In this document: positions 27,311 to 36,943 of the stretch, piece by piece
Layout of the letters: every line of letters begins with the position of its first letter
Position numbering within the stretch: the stretch's first letter is position 1
Source of the DNA: Calothrix sp. MO_192.B10
Lineage (GTDB): Bacteria > Cyanobacteriota > Cyanobacteriia > Cyanobacteriales > Nostocaceae
NCBI GenBank assembly: GCA_030065055.1
Contig: JASJDS010000004.1
Coordinates: 1 to 60,792 of the forward strand
Length of the DNA: 60,792 nt
Reading direction: 5' to 3'
The notes under the pieces: generated by a model
What the model saw: only the letters and a program-made list of their open reading frames with translations
Databases searched by the model: none
What the model was told of the DNA's origin: nothing
Program-made: the position numbers and the translations under genes

Positions 27311-29860
27311 ATGAGATTTGCTTATGGAGTACCTGTAATACTCCTTGGTGTAACCAATGTCATGGTGTTGCATCAAGTCGCAGTGGCATTAGAATCACCA
27401 CAAGTAAATGCTATTGCTAAAAAGATTACAGTTCGTATCAGTGGTCCCAAAGCTGGTACTGGGGTAATAGTTAAGAAACAAGGTAATAGTTATACTGTCC
27501 TTACCAATTGGCATGTGGTAGACACCGCAGGAACCTACACCATCCAAACCCAAAATGGTAGGTCTTATCGAATTAATTCTAAGCAAATCAAACGCATACC
27601 AAAAGTAGATTTAGCAGTTTTTCAATTCCAGAGTAACCAGAATTATGAAACTGCAAATATCGGTGATTCTGACCAAGTGACAGAAGGTACAAGTATTCAT
27701 GCTGCTGGTTGGATTACTCCAGATGGAGGCTGCTTAGACCAACGCTGCTACAACTTTTCTACTGGAAACATTATTGGAATTCGGAACCGTGCTAAGGATG
27801 GTTATGGGTGGCAATATAGTAATGAAATTGGCAGTGGTATGAGTGGTGGTCCGGTGCTAGATAATCAGGGTAGATTAGTGGGCATTAATGGACGAGCAAT
27901 AACTAATGCCAGAACAGGGGTGTCTCAGTTTTTTGCGATTCCCATTAATAATTATCAGAGGAAACTTGCCTCAGCAATCACCCCTCCTCCACGCAGAACT
28001 CCTACGCTACCACCACGGACACCTTCAATCCCATTACCTCCATCACTAACAGGAAACCGCTTCACCCTTGCCAAAACCTTGGATAAGTATATTGGTCATA
28101 GCAGTTGGGTCAGGAGCGTGGCCTTCAGCCCCGATGGCAGGACTTTAGCTTCTGGGAGCAGTGACAATAGCATCAAAATCTGGGGTGTAGCTACAGGCAA
28201 ACAACTCAAAACCCTCACTGGTCATAGCAATACGGTCTACAGCGTAGCCTTCAGCCCTGATGGCAAAATTGTAGCTTCTGGGAGTAGTGACAAGAGCATC
28301 AAAATCTGGGATATAGCTACAGGCAAACAACTCCAAAACCTCACTGGTCATAGCAGTTCGGTCTACAGCGTGGCCTTCAGCCCTGATGGCAGGACTTTAG
28401 CTTCTGGGAGTAAGGACAAGAGCATTAAAATTTGGGATGTAGGCACAGGCAAACAACTCCAAACCCTCATTGGTCATAGCAGTTCGGTCTACAGCGTGGC
28501 CTTCAGCCCTGTTCGCGCAGCGTCTCCGAAGGAGTTTGGCAGGACTTTAGCTTCTGGAGGTGTCAACAGCATCCGAATCTGGGATGTGACCAAAGGCAAA
28601 GAATTCAAAACCCTCACTGGTCATCGCAATAAGGTCAACAGTGTCACCTTCAGTCCCAATGGCAAAATTTTAGCTTCTGGGAGTGAGGACAACAGCATCA
28701 AAATCTGGGATGTGGCCAGTGGCAAAGAATTCAAAACCCTCACTGGTCATCGCAATAAGGTCAACAGTGTCACCTTCAGCCCCGATGGCAAAATTTTAGC
28801 TTCTGGGAGTGAGGACAACAGCATTAAAATCTGGGATGTAGCTACAGGTAAACAACTCAAAACCCTCTCTGATCATAGCCATTGGGTCAACAGCGTCGCC
28901 TTCAGTCCCGATGGCAAGACTTTAGCTACTGGGAGTAGGGACAAGAGCATCAAAATCTGGGATGTAGCTACAGGTAAACAACTCAAAATCCTCTCTGGTC
29001 ATAGCAATACGGTCAACAGCATCGCCTTCAGCCCCGATGGCAAAATTTTAGCTTCTGGGAGTTGGGACAAGAGCATCAAAATCTGGGATGTAGCTACAGG
29101 CAAACAACTCCAAACCCTCACTGGTCATAACAGTTCGGTCAACAGCATCGCCTTCAGCCCCGATGGCAAAATTTTAGCTTCTGGGAGTAGGGACAAGAGC
29201 ATCAAAATCTGGGATGTGGCCAGTGGCAAACAACTCAAAACCCTCTCTGGTCATAGCAGTTCGGTCAAAAGCGTTGCCTTTAGCCCTGATGGCAAGACTT
29301 TAGCTTCTGGGAGTGAGGACAACAGCATCAAAATCTGGGATGTGGCCAGTGGCAAACAACTCAAAACCCTCTCTGGTCATAGCAATAAGGTCTACAGCGT
29401 CGCCTTCAGCCCCAATGGCAAAATTTTAGCTTCTGGGAGTGAGGACAACAGCATCAAAATCTGGGATGTGGCCAGTGGCAAACAACTCACAACCCTCAGT
29501 GGTCATCGCATTTCAATCAACAGTGTCACCTTCAGCCCCGATGGCAAAATTTTAGCTTCTGGGAGTAGGGATAACAGCATTAAAATCTGGGATGTGGCCA
29601 GTGGCAAACAACTCACAACCCTTTCTGGTCATCGCTATTGGGTCATCAGTGTCGTCTTCAGTTCCGATGGCAGGACTTTAGCTACTGGGAGTAGAGACAA
29701 TACCATCAAAATCTGGGATGTGGCCACAGGCGAACAACTCAAAACCCTCACCAGTGATAATAATGATGTCTACAGCGTCGCCTTAAGCCCCGATGGCAGG
29801 ACTTTAGTGTCAGGAAGCCAGGACGGTCAAATTAAACTCTGGCGATTGTCTGGGCGCTAA
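27311..29860 (+). CDS. Trypsin-like protease fused to 14 WD40 repeats
   Basis: 849 residues. Signal peptide (first about 27), then a protease domain with His68 (VLTNWHVVDT), Asp100 (KVDLAVFQF) and Ser178 (SGMSGGPVLD). A Pro/Thr linker follows (about 225-250), then 14 WD40 repeats of 42 residues (126 bp), enough for two seven-bladed propellers. Repeats 5-13 are nearly identical at DNA level (DGKILASGSEDNSIKIWDV type), indicating recent duplication or gene conversion. Repeat 4 carries an in-frame insertion of a mobile-type short repeat (VRAASPKEFG). The predicted product is an exported protease whose propellers bind partners. Part of a COP23-protease-protease/WD40 cluster. Confidence 0.93.
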   Translation: MRFAYGVPVILLGVTNVMVLHQVAVALESPQVNAIAKKITVRISGPKAGTGVIVKKQGNSYTVLTNWHVVDTAGTYTIQTQNGRSYRINSKQIKRIPKVDLAVFQFQSNQNYETANIGDSDQVTEGTSIHAAGWITPDGGCLDQRCYNFSTGNIIGIRNRAKDGYGWQYSNEIGSGMSGGPVLDNQGRLVGINGRAITNARTGVSQFFAIPINNYQRKLASAITPPPRRTPTLPPRTPSIPLPPSLTGNRFTLAKTLDKYIGHSSWVRSVAFSPDGRTLASGSSDNSIKIWGVATGKQLKTLTGHSNTVYSVAFSPDGKIVASGSSDKSIKIWDIATGKQLQNLTGHSSSVYSVAFSPDGRTLASGSKDKSIKIWDVGTGKQLQTLIGHSSSVYSVAFSPVRAASPKEFGRTLASGGVNSIRIWDVTKGKEFKTLTGHRNKVNSVTFSPNGKILASGSEDNSIKIWDVASGKEFKTLTGHRNKVNSVTFSPDGKILASGSEDNSIKIWDVATGKQLKTLSDHSHWVNSVAFSPDGKTLATGSRDKSIKIWDVATGKQLKILSGHSNTVNSIAFSPDGKILASGSWDKSIKIWDVATGKQLQTLTGHNSSVNSIAFSPDGKILASGSRDKSIKIWDVASGKQLKTLSGHSSSVKSVAFSPDGKTLASGSEDNSIKIWDVASGKQLKTLSGHSNKVYSVAFSPNGKILASGSEDNSIKIWDVASGKQLTTLSGHRISINSVTFSPDGKILASGSRDNSIKIWDVASGKQLTTLSGHRYWVISVVFSSDGRTLATGSRDNTIKIWDVATGEQLKTLTSDNNDVYSVALSPDGRTLVSGSQDGQIKLWRLSGR
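28511..28537 (+). repeat. Short interspersed repeat inserted in frame in WD40 repeat 4
   Basis: Where other repeats read CCT-GAT-GGC, this one has 27 bases including cgcagcgtctccgaaggag in place of GAT, a net gain of 24 bases. Similar GC-rich dyads occur in cyanobacterial intergenic DNA. Confidence 0.8.
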
Positions 29861-29862
29861 AT

Positions 29863-29883
29863 TTGATATGCAAATCATATCAA
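29863..29883 (+). terminator. AT-rich hairpin after the 14-blade protease gene
   Basis: TTGATATG/CATATCAA with a five-base loop starts two bases after the stop. Weak stem, no clean T-run, so a terminator role is only possible. Confidence 0.35.
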
Positions 29884-29969
29884 GTTAATTGAATTACATA
29901 TAAATATTTTAAGACTTCCGTATTATCTACCCCACACATAGAAATAATATTTATGAATCCCTTATACCC

Positions 29970-31592
29970 ATGAAATTATCCCCCCAACTCTCAACAGCAA
30001 TCATCGCCACCACCATTGCAGTAATCTCCCCACAGGCCACAGTGGCACTAACCCCAGTGGAAGTCAACAACATCGCCAGACAGGTTACAGTCCGTATCAG
30101 TGGACCAAAACCAGGGGGAACTGGGGTAATAGTTAAGAAACAAGGAAACACCTACACAGTAGTTACCAATTGGCACGTTGTAGACACCGCAGGAACCTAC
30201 ACCATCCAAACTCAAAATGGTAAGCGTTACCAAGTAAACTCCAAGAAAATGCGCCGCTTATCCGGGGTTGATTTAGCCATCTTACAATTCAATAGCAATC
30301 AAACTTACCAACCCGCCAAAATAGCTGACTCCAACCAAATCAAAGAAGGTACAACGGTTCATGCTGCGGGTTGGATGACCCCTGATAGAACCTGTCAAGA
30401 ATCACGCTGCTACAACTTTTCCACCGGGGTAATTAATCGCATCCTTAACTCTGCCAAGGATGGTTATGGCTGGGTGTATAGTAATGAAATTAGACCAGGA
30501 ATGAGTGGTGGTCCGGTGCTGGATGAGGAAGGGATGTTAGTAGGGATTAATGGCAGAGCAATTACTAGTCCCGGTTCCCCAGGAACGGATTATTTGGCGA
30601 TTCCCATTAATCAGGTGGTGAAACTTGCGCCATCAATAGCAACTTCCCCACCCAAAAATCCTACATCATCACAGATATCTTCATCCTTCCCACCCAGCTC
30701 ATCAACCGTTGGGCAATTTTATCTGGCTAAAACCATGGAAGGCCACACCTCTGTGCTTAACACCGTTGCCTTTAGTCCCGATGGTAAAACCATTGCTTCT
30801 GGTAGTTCGGATGACACAGTCAAGTTGTGGAATCTTCAGGGAAAAGAATTGCAAACCCTGAGAAGTCATAGCAAACCAGTCTTTGGTGTGGCATTTAGCC
30901 CGGATGGCAAAACCATCGCCTCCGCCAGTTGGGACAAAACGGTAAAACTATGGAATACCCAGGGACAGCTATTAAAAACCCTGGAAGGTCATAAAAGTTT
31001 TGTTAATAGTGTAGTATTTAGCCCAGACGGAAAAACTATTGCCTCCGCCAGTCTTGATGATACGATTAAACTGTGGAATACCCAGGGTCAGTTATTACAC
31101 ACCTTTCAAGGCCATGAGGGTTCGGTCAGAAGCATTGCTTTTAGTCCCGATGGTAAAACCATTGTTTCAGGTAGTAATGACAAGACATTAAAACTGTGGA
31201 ATTTACTCGGTCAGGAGTTACAAACCTTTTATGGTCATCGTGGTGATGTAGAAAGTGTAGCATTTAGCCCAGATGGGAAAACAATTGCCTCTGCCAGTGA
31301 TGACAAGACGGTGAAACTATGGAATTTACAAGGGAAAATGTTGAAAACCATTCATAATAGCCGTAAGGATTATATTACCACTGTCACATTTAGCCCGGAT
31401 GGCAAAGTCATTGCCGGTGGTAGTTGGCATGACAGGGCAGTGCATTTGTGGAATACTCAAGGAAAGTTATTGCAAATCCTCAAAGGTCATGGCTATGTGG
31501 TCAAAGGTGTAGCATTTAGTCCGGATGGTAAAACCATTGTTTCTGCTAGTAGGGATAAGACTGTAAAGCTGTGGCGATTGTCTGAGCGTTGA
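29970..31592 (+). CDS. Trypsin-like protease fused to seven WD40 repeats
   Basis: 540 residues. Signal peptide (first about 26), then protease with His69 (VVTNWHVVDT), Asp101 (GVDLAILQF) and Ser179 (PGMSGGPVLD). A Ser/Pro-rich linker follows (about 222-250), and seven 41-residue WD40 repeats (DGKTIASASxDxTVKLWN), one complete propeller. The protease domain is clearly paralogous to that of the preceding gene, but the propeller repeats are a different, more diverged subtype, so the propellers arose separately or have been homogenised separately. Repeat 6 is the most divergent (SWHDRAVHLWN). Probable periplasmic location. Confidence 0.93.
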   Translation: MKLSPQLSTAIIATTIAVISPQATVALTPVEVNNIARQVTVRISGPKPGGTGVIVKKQGNTYTVVTNWHVVDTAGTYTIQTQNGKRYQVNSKKMRRLSGVDLAILQFNSNQTYQPAKIADSNQIKEGTTVHAAGWMTPDRTCQESRCYNFSTGVINRILNSAKDGYGWVYSNEIRPGMSGGPVLDEEGMLVGINGRAITSPGSPGTDYLAIPINQVVKLAPSIATSPPKNPTSSQISSSFPPSSSTVGQFYLAKTMEGHTSVLNTVAFSPDGKTIASGSSDDTVKLWNLQGKELQTLRSHSKPVFGVAFSPDGKTIASASWDKTVKLWNTQGQLLKTLEGHKSFVNSVVFSPDGKTIASASLDDTIKLWNTQGQLLHTFQGHEGSVRSIAFSPDGKTIVSGSNDKTLKLWNLLGQELQTFYGHRGDVESVAFSPDGKTIASASDDKTVKLWNLQGKMLKTIHNSRKDYITTVTFSPDGKVIAGGSWHDRAVHLWNTQGKLLQILKGHGYVVKGVAFSPDGKTIVSASRDKTVKLWRLSER

Positions 31593-31601
31593 TTTTACTA
31601 A

Positions 31602-31770
31602 TGACCAAAAAATAGACTGGATACAAGCCCCCGGATTTATCCGTGGAGAGGAAAAATGTTTTCTGAGTTTCATTAGCCCTTCGATTCATCGATGGGGTAG
31701 TACTTTTGACTTTTGACTTTTGACTTTTGACTTCCGCGAAGCGGTTGACAAGGGCGCAAGCATTGCGCCC
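31602..31770. repeat. Dispersed repeat and TTTTGAC heptamer array
   Basis: 31602-31650 matches 8761-8812. TTTTGAC units occupy 31702-31733. The phrase 'ttcgattcatcgatgggg' recurs in variant form at about 47055. Confidence 0.75.
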
Positions 31771-33183
31771 CTACATCCCTTCCACAATCCGAAACGAATT
31801 AATCATTTTTTTTACTGTTGGTAATAATTGAGAATATTGCTTTTCTTCTGCTGTGTAGGTAATAAAATATGCCTTACCACCTCTTACCGTTCCAATCTCC
31901 ATTACCTTTAAATTACATTCCCCATCCTGACGATTATAAACTAACTTATAAGCTCTAAAATTAGATAACGTAGTCCTTGAATTTGAATTATCTGTAATTT
32001 TCGTCTTGGGATTATTATCTTTAATCTTATTCAAAGCAATATTTTTATATTCATCTAAAGAGAATATTTGACCTTCTGGGAAATCATTAACATTAATAAA
32101 CACATCTAGAGGACAAGATGTTGTTTGATTAGTAGGAAATAACTTAACCACCTCACCAGGTAAACCTTGTTTTTGTATTTCCCATCCGCGTTCCGGATAT
32201 TTTATTTGAATTCCATAAGTAGAATTTGGATACAGTAAATAATTGGGTGCAGAACTTCTAAATATGTAAAAAATTATCCCCGACGCAATTAACCCAGTCC
32301 CCAATACCACCCCTACCAAAGCCTTCCAAGGAGGTGGAGATTTAGGCTGAGGATGAGGTTTAGGCATCAACTCCATCACACCTTGCAAAGCCTCTTCCCC
32401 AGACTGGTAACGCTTTGGAAAATGATAACGCACCATTTTATTAATCACATTTGCCAGATTGGGACTAACGTTCACATTATTTTGCCATTCAATTTCCCCT
32501 GTCTTATCATCTGTTTTTATCTGCTGATAATGCAAACCCGTTAACCCTTGAATAGCAATTATCCCCACCGCATAGATATCACTACAAAGCTTAGGATCTC
32601 CTTTGGCTTGTTCGCTCGCCATATAACCGGGAGTACCAATATAACGAGTAAAAGTAGTATGTCCCTGGGGATTGCTTTCTAACTCTGCAATTTGTTTAAC
32701 AGCACCAAAATCAATTAATACAATCTTGCCGTCAGATTTACGACGCATAATATTAGAAGGTTTGATATCCCGATGAATAAGGTTTTGTTTATGAACAAAT
32801 GCTAAAACTTCTAAAATATCCTTTAACAATTGGATGACTTCAGCTTCACTCAATTGCTTACCAGAGTATACTTCTTGAGTAAGGTCATGACCTTCAATTA
32901 ACTCTTGTACCAAATAAAATTGTTGATTCTCTTCAAAGTGTGCCAACAGTCGGGGAATTTGGTCATGGTTGCCTAACTTTTCCAGCTCCTCTGCTTCTCT
33001 GTCAAAGAGAATTTTTCCTGCTTTTAATGTGCCAGGATCGGTATTTCTAGGTTGAAACTGCTTGACAACACATTGGGGATTTCCTGGACGTTGAATATCT
33101 TCAGCCAGGAAGGTAATACCAAAACCACCCCTGCCAATCTTTCGGATAATTTGGTAACGTCCACCCACAATTTGACCTTGCAT
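31771..33183 (-). CDS. Membrane Ser/Thr protein kinase with extracytoplasmic C-terminal domain
   Basis: About 470 residues from ATG 33183 (GGTGAG upstream; ATG 33195 adds four). Kinase domain at about 8-270: GRGGFGITFLAED (Gly loop), catalytic Lys in CVVKQF, HRDIKPSN, DFGAVKQ, and GTPGYMASEQ (activation segment). A proline-rich linker precedes a TM helix (ALVGVVLGTGLIASGIIFYI). About 170 residues follow, beginning YGIQIKYPERGWEI, resembling the PsbP-like domain seen in other cyanobacterial kinases and presumably outside the cytoplasm. It is convergent with the protease-WD40 gene. Autophosphorylation-type Hanks kinase; its stimulus is unknown. Confidence 0.93.
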   Translation of the reverse strand: MQGQIVGGRYQIIRKIGRGGFGITFLAEDIQRPGNPQCVVKQFQPRNTDPGTLKAGKILFDREAEELEKLGNHDQIPRLLAHFEENQQFYLVQELIEGHDLTQEVYSGKQLSEAEVIQLLKDILEVLAFVHKQNLIHRDIKPSNIMRRKSDGKIVLIDFGAVKQIAELESNPQGHTTFTRYIGTPGYMASEQAKGDPKLCSDIYAVGIIAIQGLTGLHYQQIKTDDKTGEIEWQNNVNVSPNLANVINKMVRYHFPKRYQSGEEALQGVMELMPKPHPQPKSPPPWKALVGVVLGTGLIASGIIFYIFRSSAPNYLLYPNSTYGIQIKYPERGWEIQKQGLPGEVVKLFPTNQTTSCPLDVFINVNDFPEGQIFSLDEYKNIALNKIKDNNPKTKITDNSNSRTTLSNFRAYKLVYNRQDGECNLKVMEIGTVRGGKAYFITYTAEEKQYSQLLPTVKKMINSFRIVEGM

Positions 33184-33725
33184 TCCACTCACCACATACT
33201 GTTGTACTTATTACTTTATGCCAAAACCCGGAGGAAGAGGGAAGGAGTAGGGGCGGGGTTTCCCCGCCCGGAGGGAAGGAGGGAAGGAGTGAGGGAGTGA
33301 AGGAGAAAATCAATAGGGAAAATCCACAAACTCCACGCAACACGCTTCTCTGGGCACTACAAGATTTAATATCAGGACTTACGCAATTGTCACAATCGGT
33401 AATTGGTGCGTGATGTTACAAGTCTGATTGCTACGTTCAAATATTCTCGCAACGTCACGCAACGGCAATAATGCGGGCAGAAAATCTACACCGCATTTTG
33501 CCTCCCCTACAGAAAAAATATGCCAGTTGCGTAATTCCTAAATATTTGAGATGGTCCCAAAAACGTTGCTGTTAAAGGCTAATTCGATCGCACCAGCTTC
33601 ATATTATTGGGTAATTATTTTTACTACATAATCAGCATATATATCAGTTTAATCACTTAAGACTTTAAGCTTAGGTGTGGGAATGTTAAATATTAACCAG
33701 CTACTTTCAACCATTAGGTCATCAG
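33184..33725. other. Intergenic with GC palindrome repeat and MITE-like element
   Basis: 33252-33268 is a GGCGGGG-TTT-CCCCGCC core followed by GGAGTGAG-type octamers. 33374-33539 is a MITE-like element (ends AGGACTTACGCAA / TTGCGTAATTCCT). 33600-33720 is AT-rich and may carry the promoter of the GAF gene. Confidence 0.7.
33374..33539. mobile_element. MITE-like element, AGGACTTACGCA family, 166 bp
   Basis: Imperfect 13-bp terminal inverted repeats. The first about 70 bases (ttgtcacaatcggtaattgg...) match 47508-47576. A third member is at 42885-42972. No coding sequence inside. Confidence 0.7.
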
Positions 33726-36566
33726 ATGGCGCAGCAACAAAAAACTAAAGCCGCCGAACAACATCCACTAACTTCTCTTGAGGGTTTTCTCCAAAATTTG
33801 AGGGACGGAGATAATCTTGATGTTTTGATTGCCACAACAATTGCATATCTCCAACAAGAATATGATTATAATTTCATATGGATTGCTGTCTACCATCGCC
33901 TCAATCATACCTTGATTGGTAAAGATGGTATTCTTCCTAATGGCGATCGCAATTTTGCTAGACAAAGAGTCTTACTCGATCCTGGGACTTTATTAGAGCA
34001 GGTAGTCATCGAGCAACGTGCTGTGGGTGTAGCCGATTTACGTTCAGAAACCCGTGCCCATAAATGGCAAGAATTGGCACAGAAGCACAAAATTCAAGGG
34101 GCAATGATTTTGCCACTGCGCCATAAAGGACATTGTTTGGGTGTAGCACTACTGGGCAACCAACGCTGGGGCTACTTGCTGGCAGGTGAGACTAAAGCCA
34201 AATTAATGATGGTAATGGGTGAGTTGGGAGTACTGCTGTATCAGCATGAAATGGAATGGCAATATCAGCAGAGTAAGCGTCCAGAAAAATCATTATTGCA
34301 ACTCCTAGAAGGTTTACAAACCCTAGAAAATTTGTCAGAAAGGCTAGAAAATGTTGTCCATACTACCCATCAATTGATTAACCCTAGCCGCACTAATATT
34401 TATTGGTTTGACAGGCAACATCGTTATTTTTGGTTGCGGGTAAGCAATCAACCAGGGAAAGTTGGTTTTCACCAAACTCAGCCAGTTTTAGGGGGAATTA
34501 AATTGGATGAGTTGAGTGATTTTTATTATGCTTTGGCAGTTAATCAAGTTGTTTGGATGGGAGACAACAATAGTTCTGTCAAAAGTAGTTTTACCAAACA
34601 GCTACTAAAACGCTTGAAGGCTCGGAGTGTACTGGCTGCACCCATTATTTGGCAAAAAGACTTGCTCGGTTTTTTGGCGGTGGAAAATCATCAATCTCGC
34701 AACTGGACTGAAGCAGAACAAAGTTTCGTCAAGGGGGCGGCGGGATTAATTTCCTTGGTTTCACCTTTAGATACGATAGAGACCTCTATCCAAAAAATTC
34801 AAGCAGATGCTGAGTTAACTAGTCAGGTAGCCCAAGCTGTATACAGCCATCAAGAATTAGAAGTAATATTACGTAGTTGTGCTGTTAAGGTTCTAGAAAG
34901 ATTGACAGCTACCCGGTTTTTATTATTGCAGTATAACCAAGAAAATAATAACTATCAGTTTTTATACCAAAATCAGTCCCACAACCGTTATCCCTTGACA
35001 TTCGGGTTGGAGGCACTCAAAGAAATTGATCATAATTTATTACACAGAGCTACCACAACCATTAGTATTGAAAATTTAGAGGAGGATTTACGATTTTATA
35101 ATTGGCGTGATAACTTACTCAATGCAGGAGCGCGATCGCTACTTATCAGTAATTGTCGTCAGGGTCATAGGCCTGATGCTATCTTGCTCGTTGTTGGCGA
35201 ATCTCACCGTTCTTGGAGTGTCCAAGAGCAAGAACTACTTTTGGTCATCGCCCAACAGATTGGGGTAATTGTCCGTCAGTTACAGTTACACACCCAACAT
35301 GAACAGCAGCAAAAGATTTTACATAGCTTTCAAGAATCTCTCAATCTACTGGAAACTTCCCAAAATCCCCATACTCAGGTAGAAGAAAACTATCTTGAAC
35401 AAAGCACCCTGGAGCGAATTGCTGACGCTATCAAAGCTCCTCTAGTCACTTTACTATCTTGGAAACCAGGAGATCTAGTCGCAACAGTTCTTCCTGGCAT
35501 AATTACTGAGGAAAACTACAAAATTAATATAAGTATTCCTATTGATATTGCCACAGAAGCCCTCATTCAATGGGCATTAGTCACAGAGAGTTATCTGAGT
35601 TTCTGTATTGATGATATTCCTGAGGAGAGTAAGAAATGGCTAATTGGCGATGGTATTAGTCAAATTTTACTGTTTCCAGTCCGTACTACCACAGAAGAGA
35701 AACTAAATGCGGTAATATTAATTGCAGACCATTCCCAGCGTCAATGGTCAGAAGTAGGAATAGAAGCTGTACAGGTTTTAGTCAGTCAATTAGCTTGGTC
35801 AAGACGATGGCTACACACTACTCAAATGCTTCAGTCTCAAACTGATGAGCTACAACAATTAAATTGGTACAAACATCAATATTTGTCAGATGTGCAAAGA
35901 AACGTATCTACCCTATTAAATCACATCAAAGATGCTCCGGAAAGTGAATATGCAAATATCCGCTATCAACCAATAATTAGACAATTAGATTATGTTACTC
36001 CTCATTTGACTGAATTACTTAACACCGAACAGTGGCAGTTAAATATAAGTAATGAAAAAATACCCGTTGCTACTTTATTAAAACGAACCCTAGAGAGAGT
36101 TGATGATTTACTGCAACAGCAAAAACTTTGGGTAGGAGTACATGGTTTAGGTTCACAACCAAACGAAGTCAATGGTGGCACTCGTTCTTCTCATCGTTCT
36201 CAATCTTCCTTAGTGATCGCTGGTGATATTTTCAAAATAGAATTGGTGATTTATCAAGTTTTGCTTGCTGCTTGCAAACGCTCTAATGTTGGAGGAAGAA
36301 TTGACATTTGGTGTCGTCGTTTAGATGAAAGTAATCTAGAAATATCAATTACTGATCTGGGAAATATTGACTTACAATTATTAGAAAATTTAGCTCTAAA
36401 TCAATCTAAAAATATTAATTATTATGACTATGTTTCCCAACCTATAGGGTTTAATTTAGTTGTTTGTCAACAATTAGTTCAAAAGATGGGAGGAGAATTA
36501 CAAATTAATCAATTACCAGATCATCGAGTCCTTAGTCGTTTATTATTGCCTCTAGCCAATCATTGA
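33726..36566 (+). CDS. Multi-GAF protein with degenerate histidine-kinase core
   Basis: 946 residues, no TM, cytoplasmic. Four GAF-like domains can be followed at about 20-175, 190-355, 375-520 and 555-690. The second contains SVLAAPIIWQKDLLGFLAVENH. A helical region (about 695-780) stands where a HisKA domain should be but shows no HE-L-R-T-P box; His in WYKHQYLSDVQ is the only candidate. The C-terminal about 120 residues are HATPase_c-like: YQVLLAACKRSN (N-box position), EISITDLGNID and GFNLVVCQQLVQKMGGELQI (G2-like). Asn of the N-box and several Gly are altered, so it may be a ligand-binding pseudokinase. No response regulator adjacent. Confidence 0.8.
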   Translation: MAQQQKTKAAEQHPLTSLEGFLQNLRDGDNLDVLIATTIAYLQQEYDYNFIWIAVYHRLNHTLIGKDGILPNGDRNFARQRVLLDPGTLLEQVVIEQRAVGVADLRSETRAHKWQELAQKHKIQGAMILPLRHKGHCLGVALLGNQRWGYLLAGETKAKLMMVMGELGVLLYQHEMEWQYQQSKRPEKSLLQLLEGLQTLENLSERLENVVHTTHQLINPSRTNIYWFDRQHRYFWLRVSNQPGKVGFHQTQPVLGGIKLDELSDFYYALAVNQVVWMGDNNSSVKSSFTKQLLKRLKARSVLAAPIIWQKDLLGFLAVENHQSRNWTEAEQSFVKGAAGLISLVSPLDTIETSIQKIQADAELTSQVAQAVYSHQELEVILRSCAVKVLERLTATRFLLLQYNQENNNYQFLYQNQSHNRYPLTFGLEALKEIDHNLLHRATTTISIENLEEDLRFYNWRDNLLNAGARSLLISNCRQGHRPDAILLVVGESHRSWSVQEQELLLVIAQQIGVIVRQLQLHTQHEQQQKILHSFQESLNLLETSQNPHTQVEENYLEQSTLERIADAIKAPLVTLLSWKPGDLVATVLPGIITEENYKINISIPIDIATEALIQWALVTESYLSFCIDDIPEESKKWLIGDGISQILLFPVRTTTEEKLNAVILIADHSQRQWSEVGIEAVQVLVSQLAWSRRWLHTTQMLQSQTDELQQLNWYKHQYLSDVQRNVSTLLNHIKDAPESEYANIRYQPIIRQLDYVTPHLTELLNTEQWQLNISNEKIPVATLLKRTLERVDDLLQQQKLWVGVHGLGSQPNEVNGGTRSSHRSQSSLVIAGDIFKIELVIYQVLLAACKRSNVGGRIDIWCRRLDESNLEISITDLGNIDLQLLENLALNQSKNINYYDYVSQPIGFNLVVCQQLVQKMGGELQINQLPDHRVLSRLLLPLANH

Positions 36567-36666
36567 CACTCTCTCCATCAAATCAAAGATTGTGACGGGA
36601 TATTCTTGCAACTTTGCAGTTTGCCTCTTAACTAGGCATAGAATATTCAATTTCAATCAGGTGAAA

Positions 36667-36722
36667 GGGCACGGCATACACAATATTCTCCCATAGCTCA
36701 TAATCTTACTGATGCCGTGCCC
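36667..36722. repeat. 56-bp inverted-repeat element, copy 3 (core inverted)
   Basis: Ends GGGCACGGCATA / GATGCCGTGCCC. The reverse complement of its core matches the 43028 core at 24 of 32 positions, all mismatches being in the central eight. Left flank GAAA and right flank CTACAGGATAATTTATT are shared with copy 43028 in direct orientation. Confidence 0.9.
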
Positions 36723-36818
36723 CTACAGGATAATTTATTGTTTGGAATTCCCTTAATAACCTGAGTGAGGTGTTAGGAGTTCGGTGTTAGGAGTTAAAAT
36801 TAACGTGAGAAATATACG

Positions 36819-36943
36819 TAACCTCAGTTCGGGTAATCCCGGTTTATTTAACCTTGAATAGCTCAAACGAGGCAAATACGTTGACATATCCCAGAATCAA
36901 GCAATGGTGTAATGAGGGTTTCAGCTTATCCCGAACTCAGGTT
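36819..36943. mobile_element. MITE-like element with AACCTGAGTTCGGGATAA-type ends
   Basis: AACCTCAGTTCGGGTAA at the left and the complement AACCTGAGTTCGGGATAAG at the right bracket 125 bp without coding capacity. The ends look like those of a DNA transposon, but no transposase is in the window. Confidence 0.65.
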
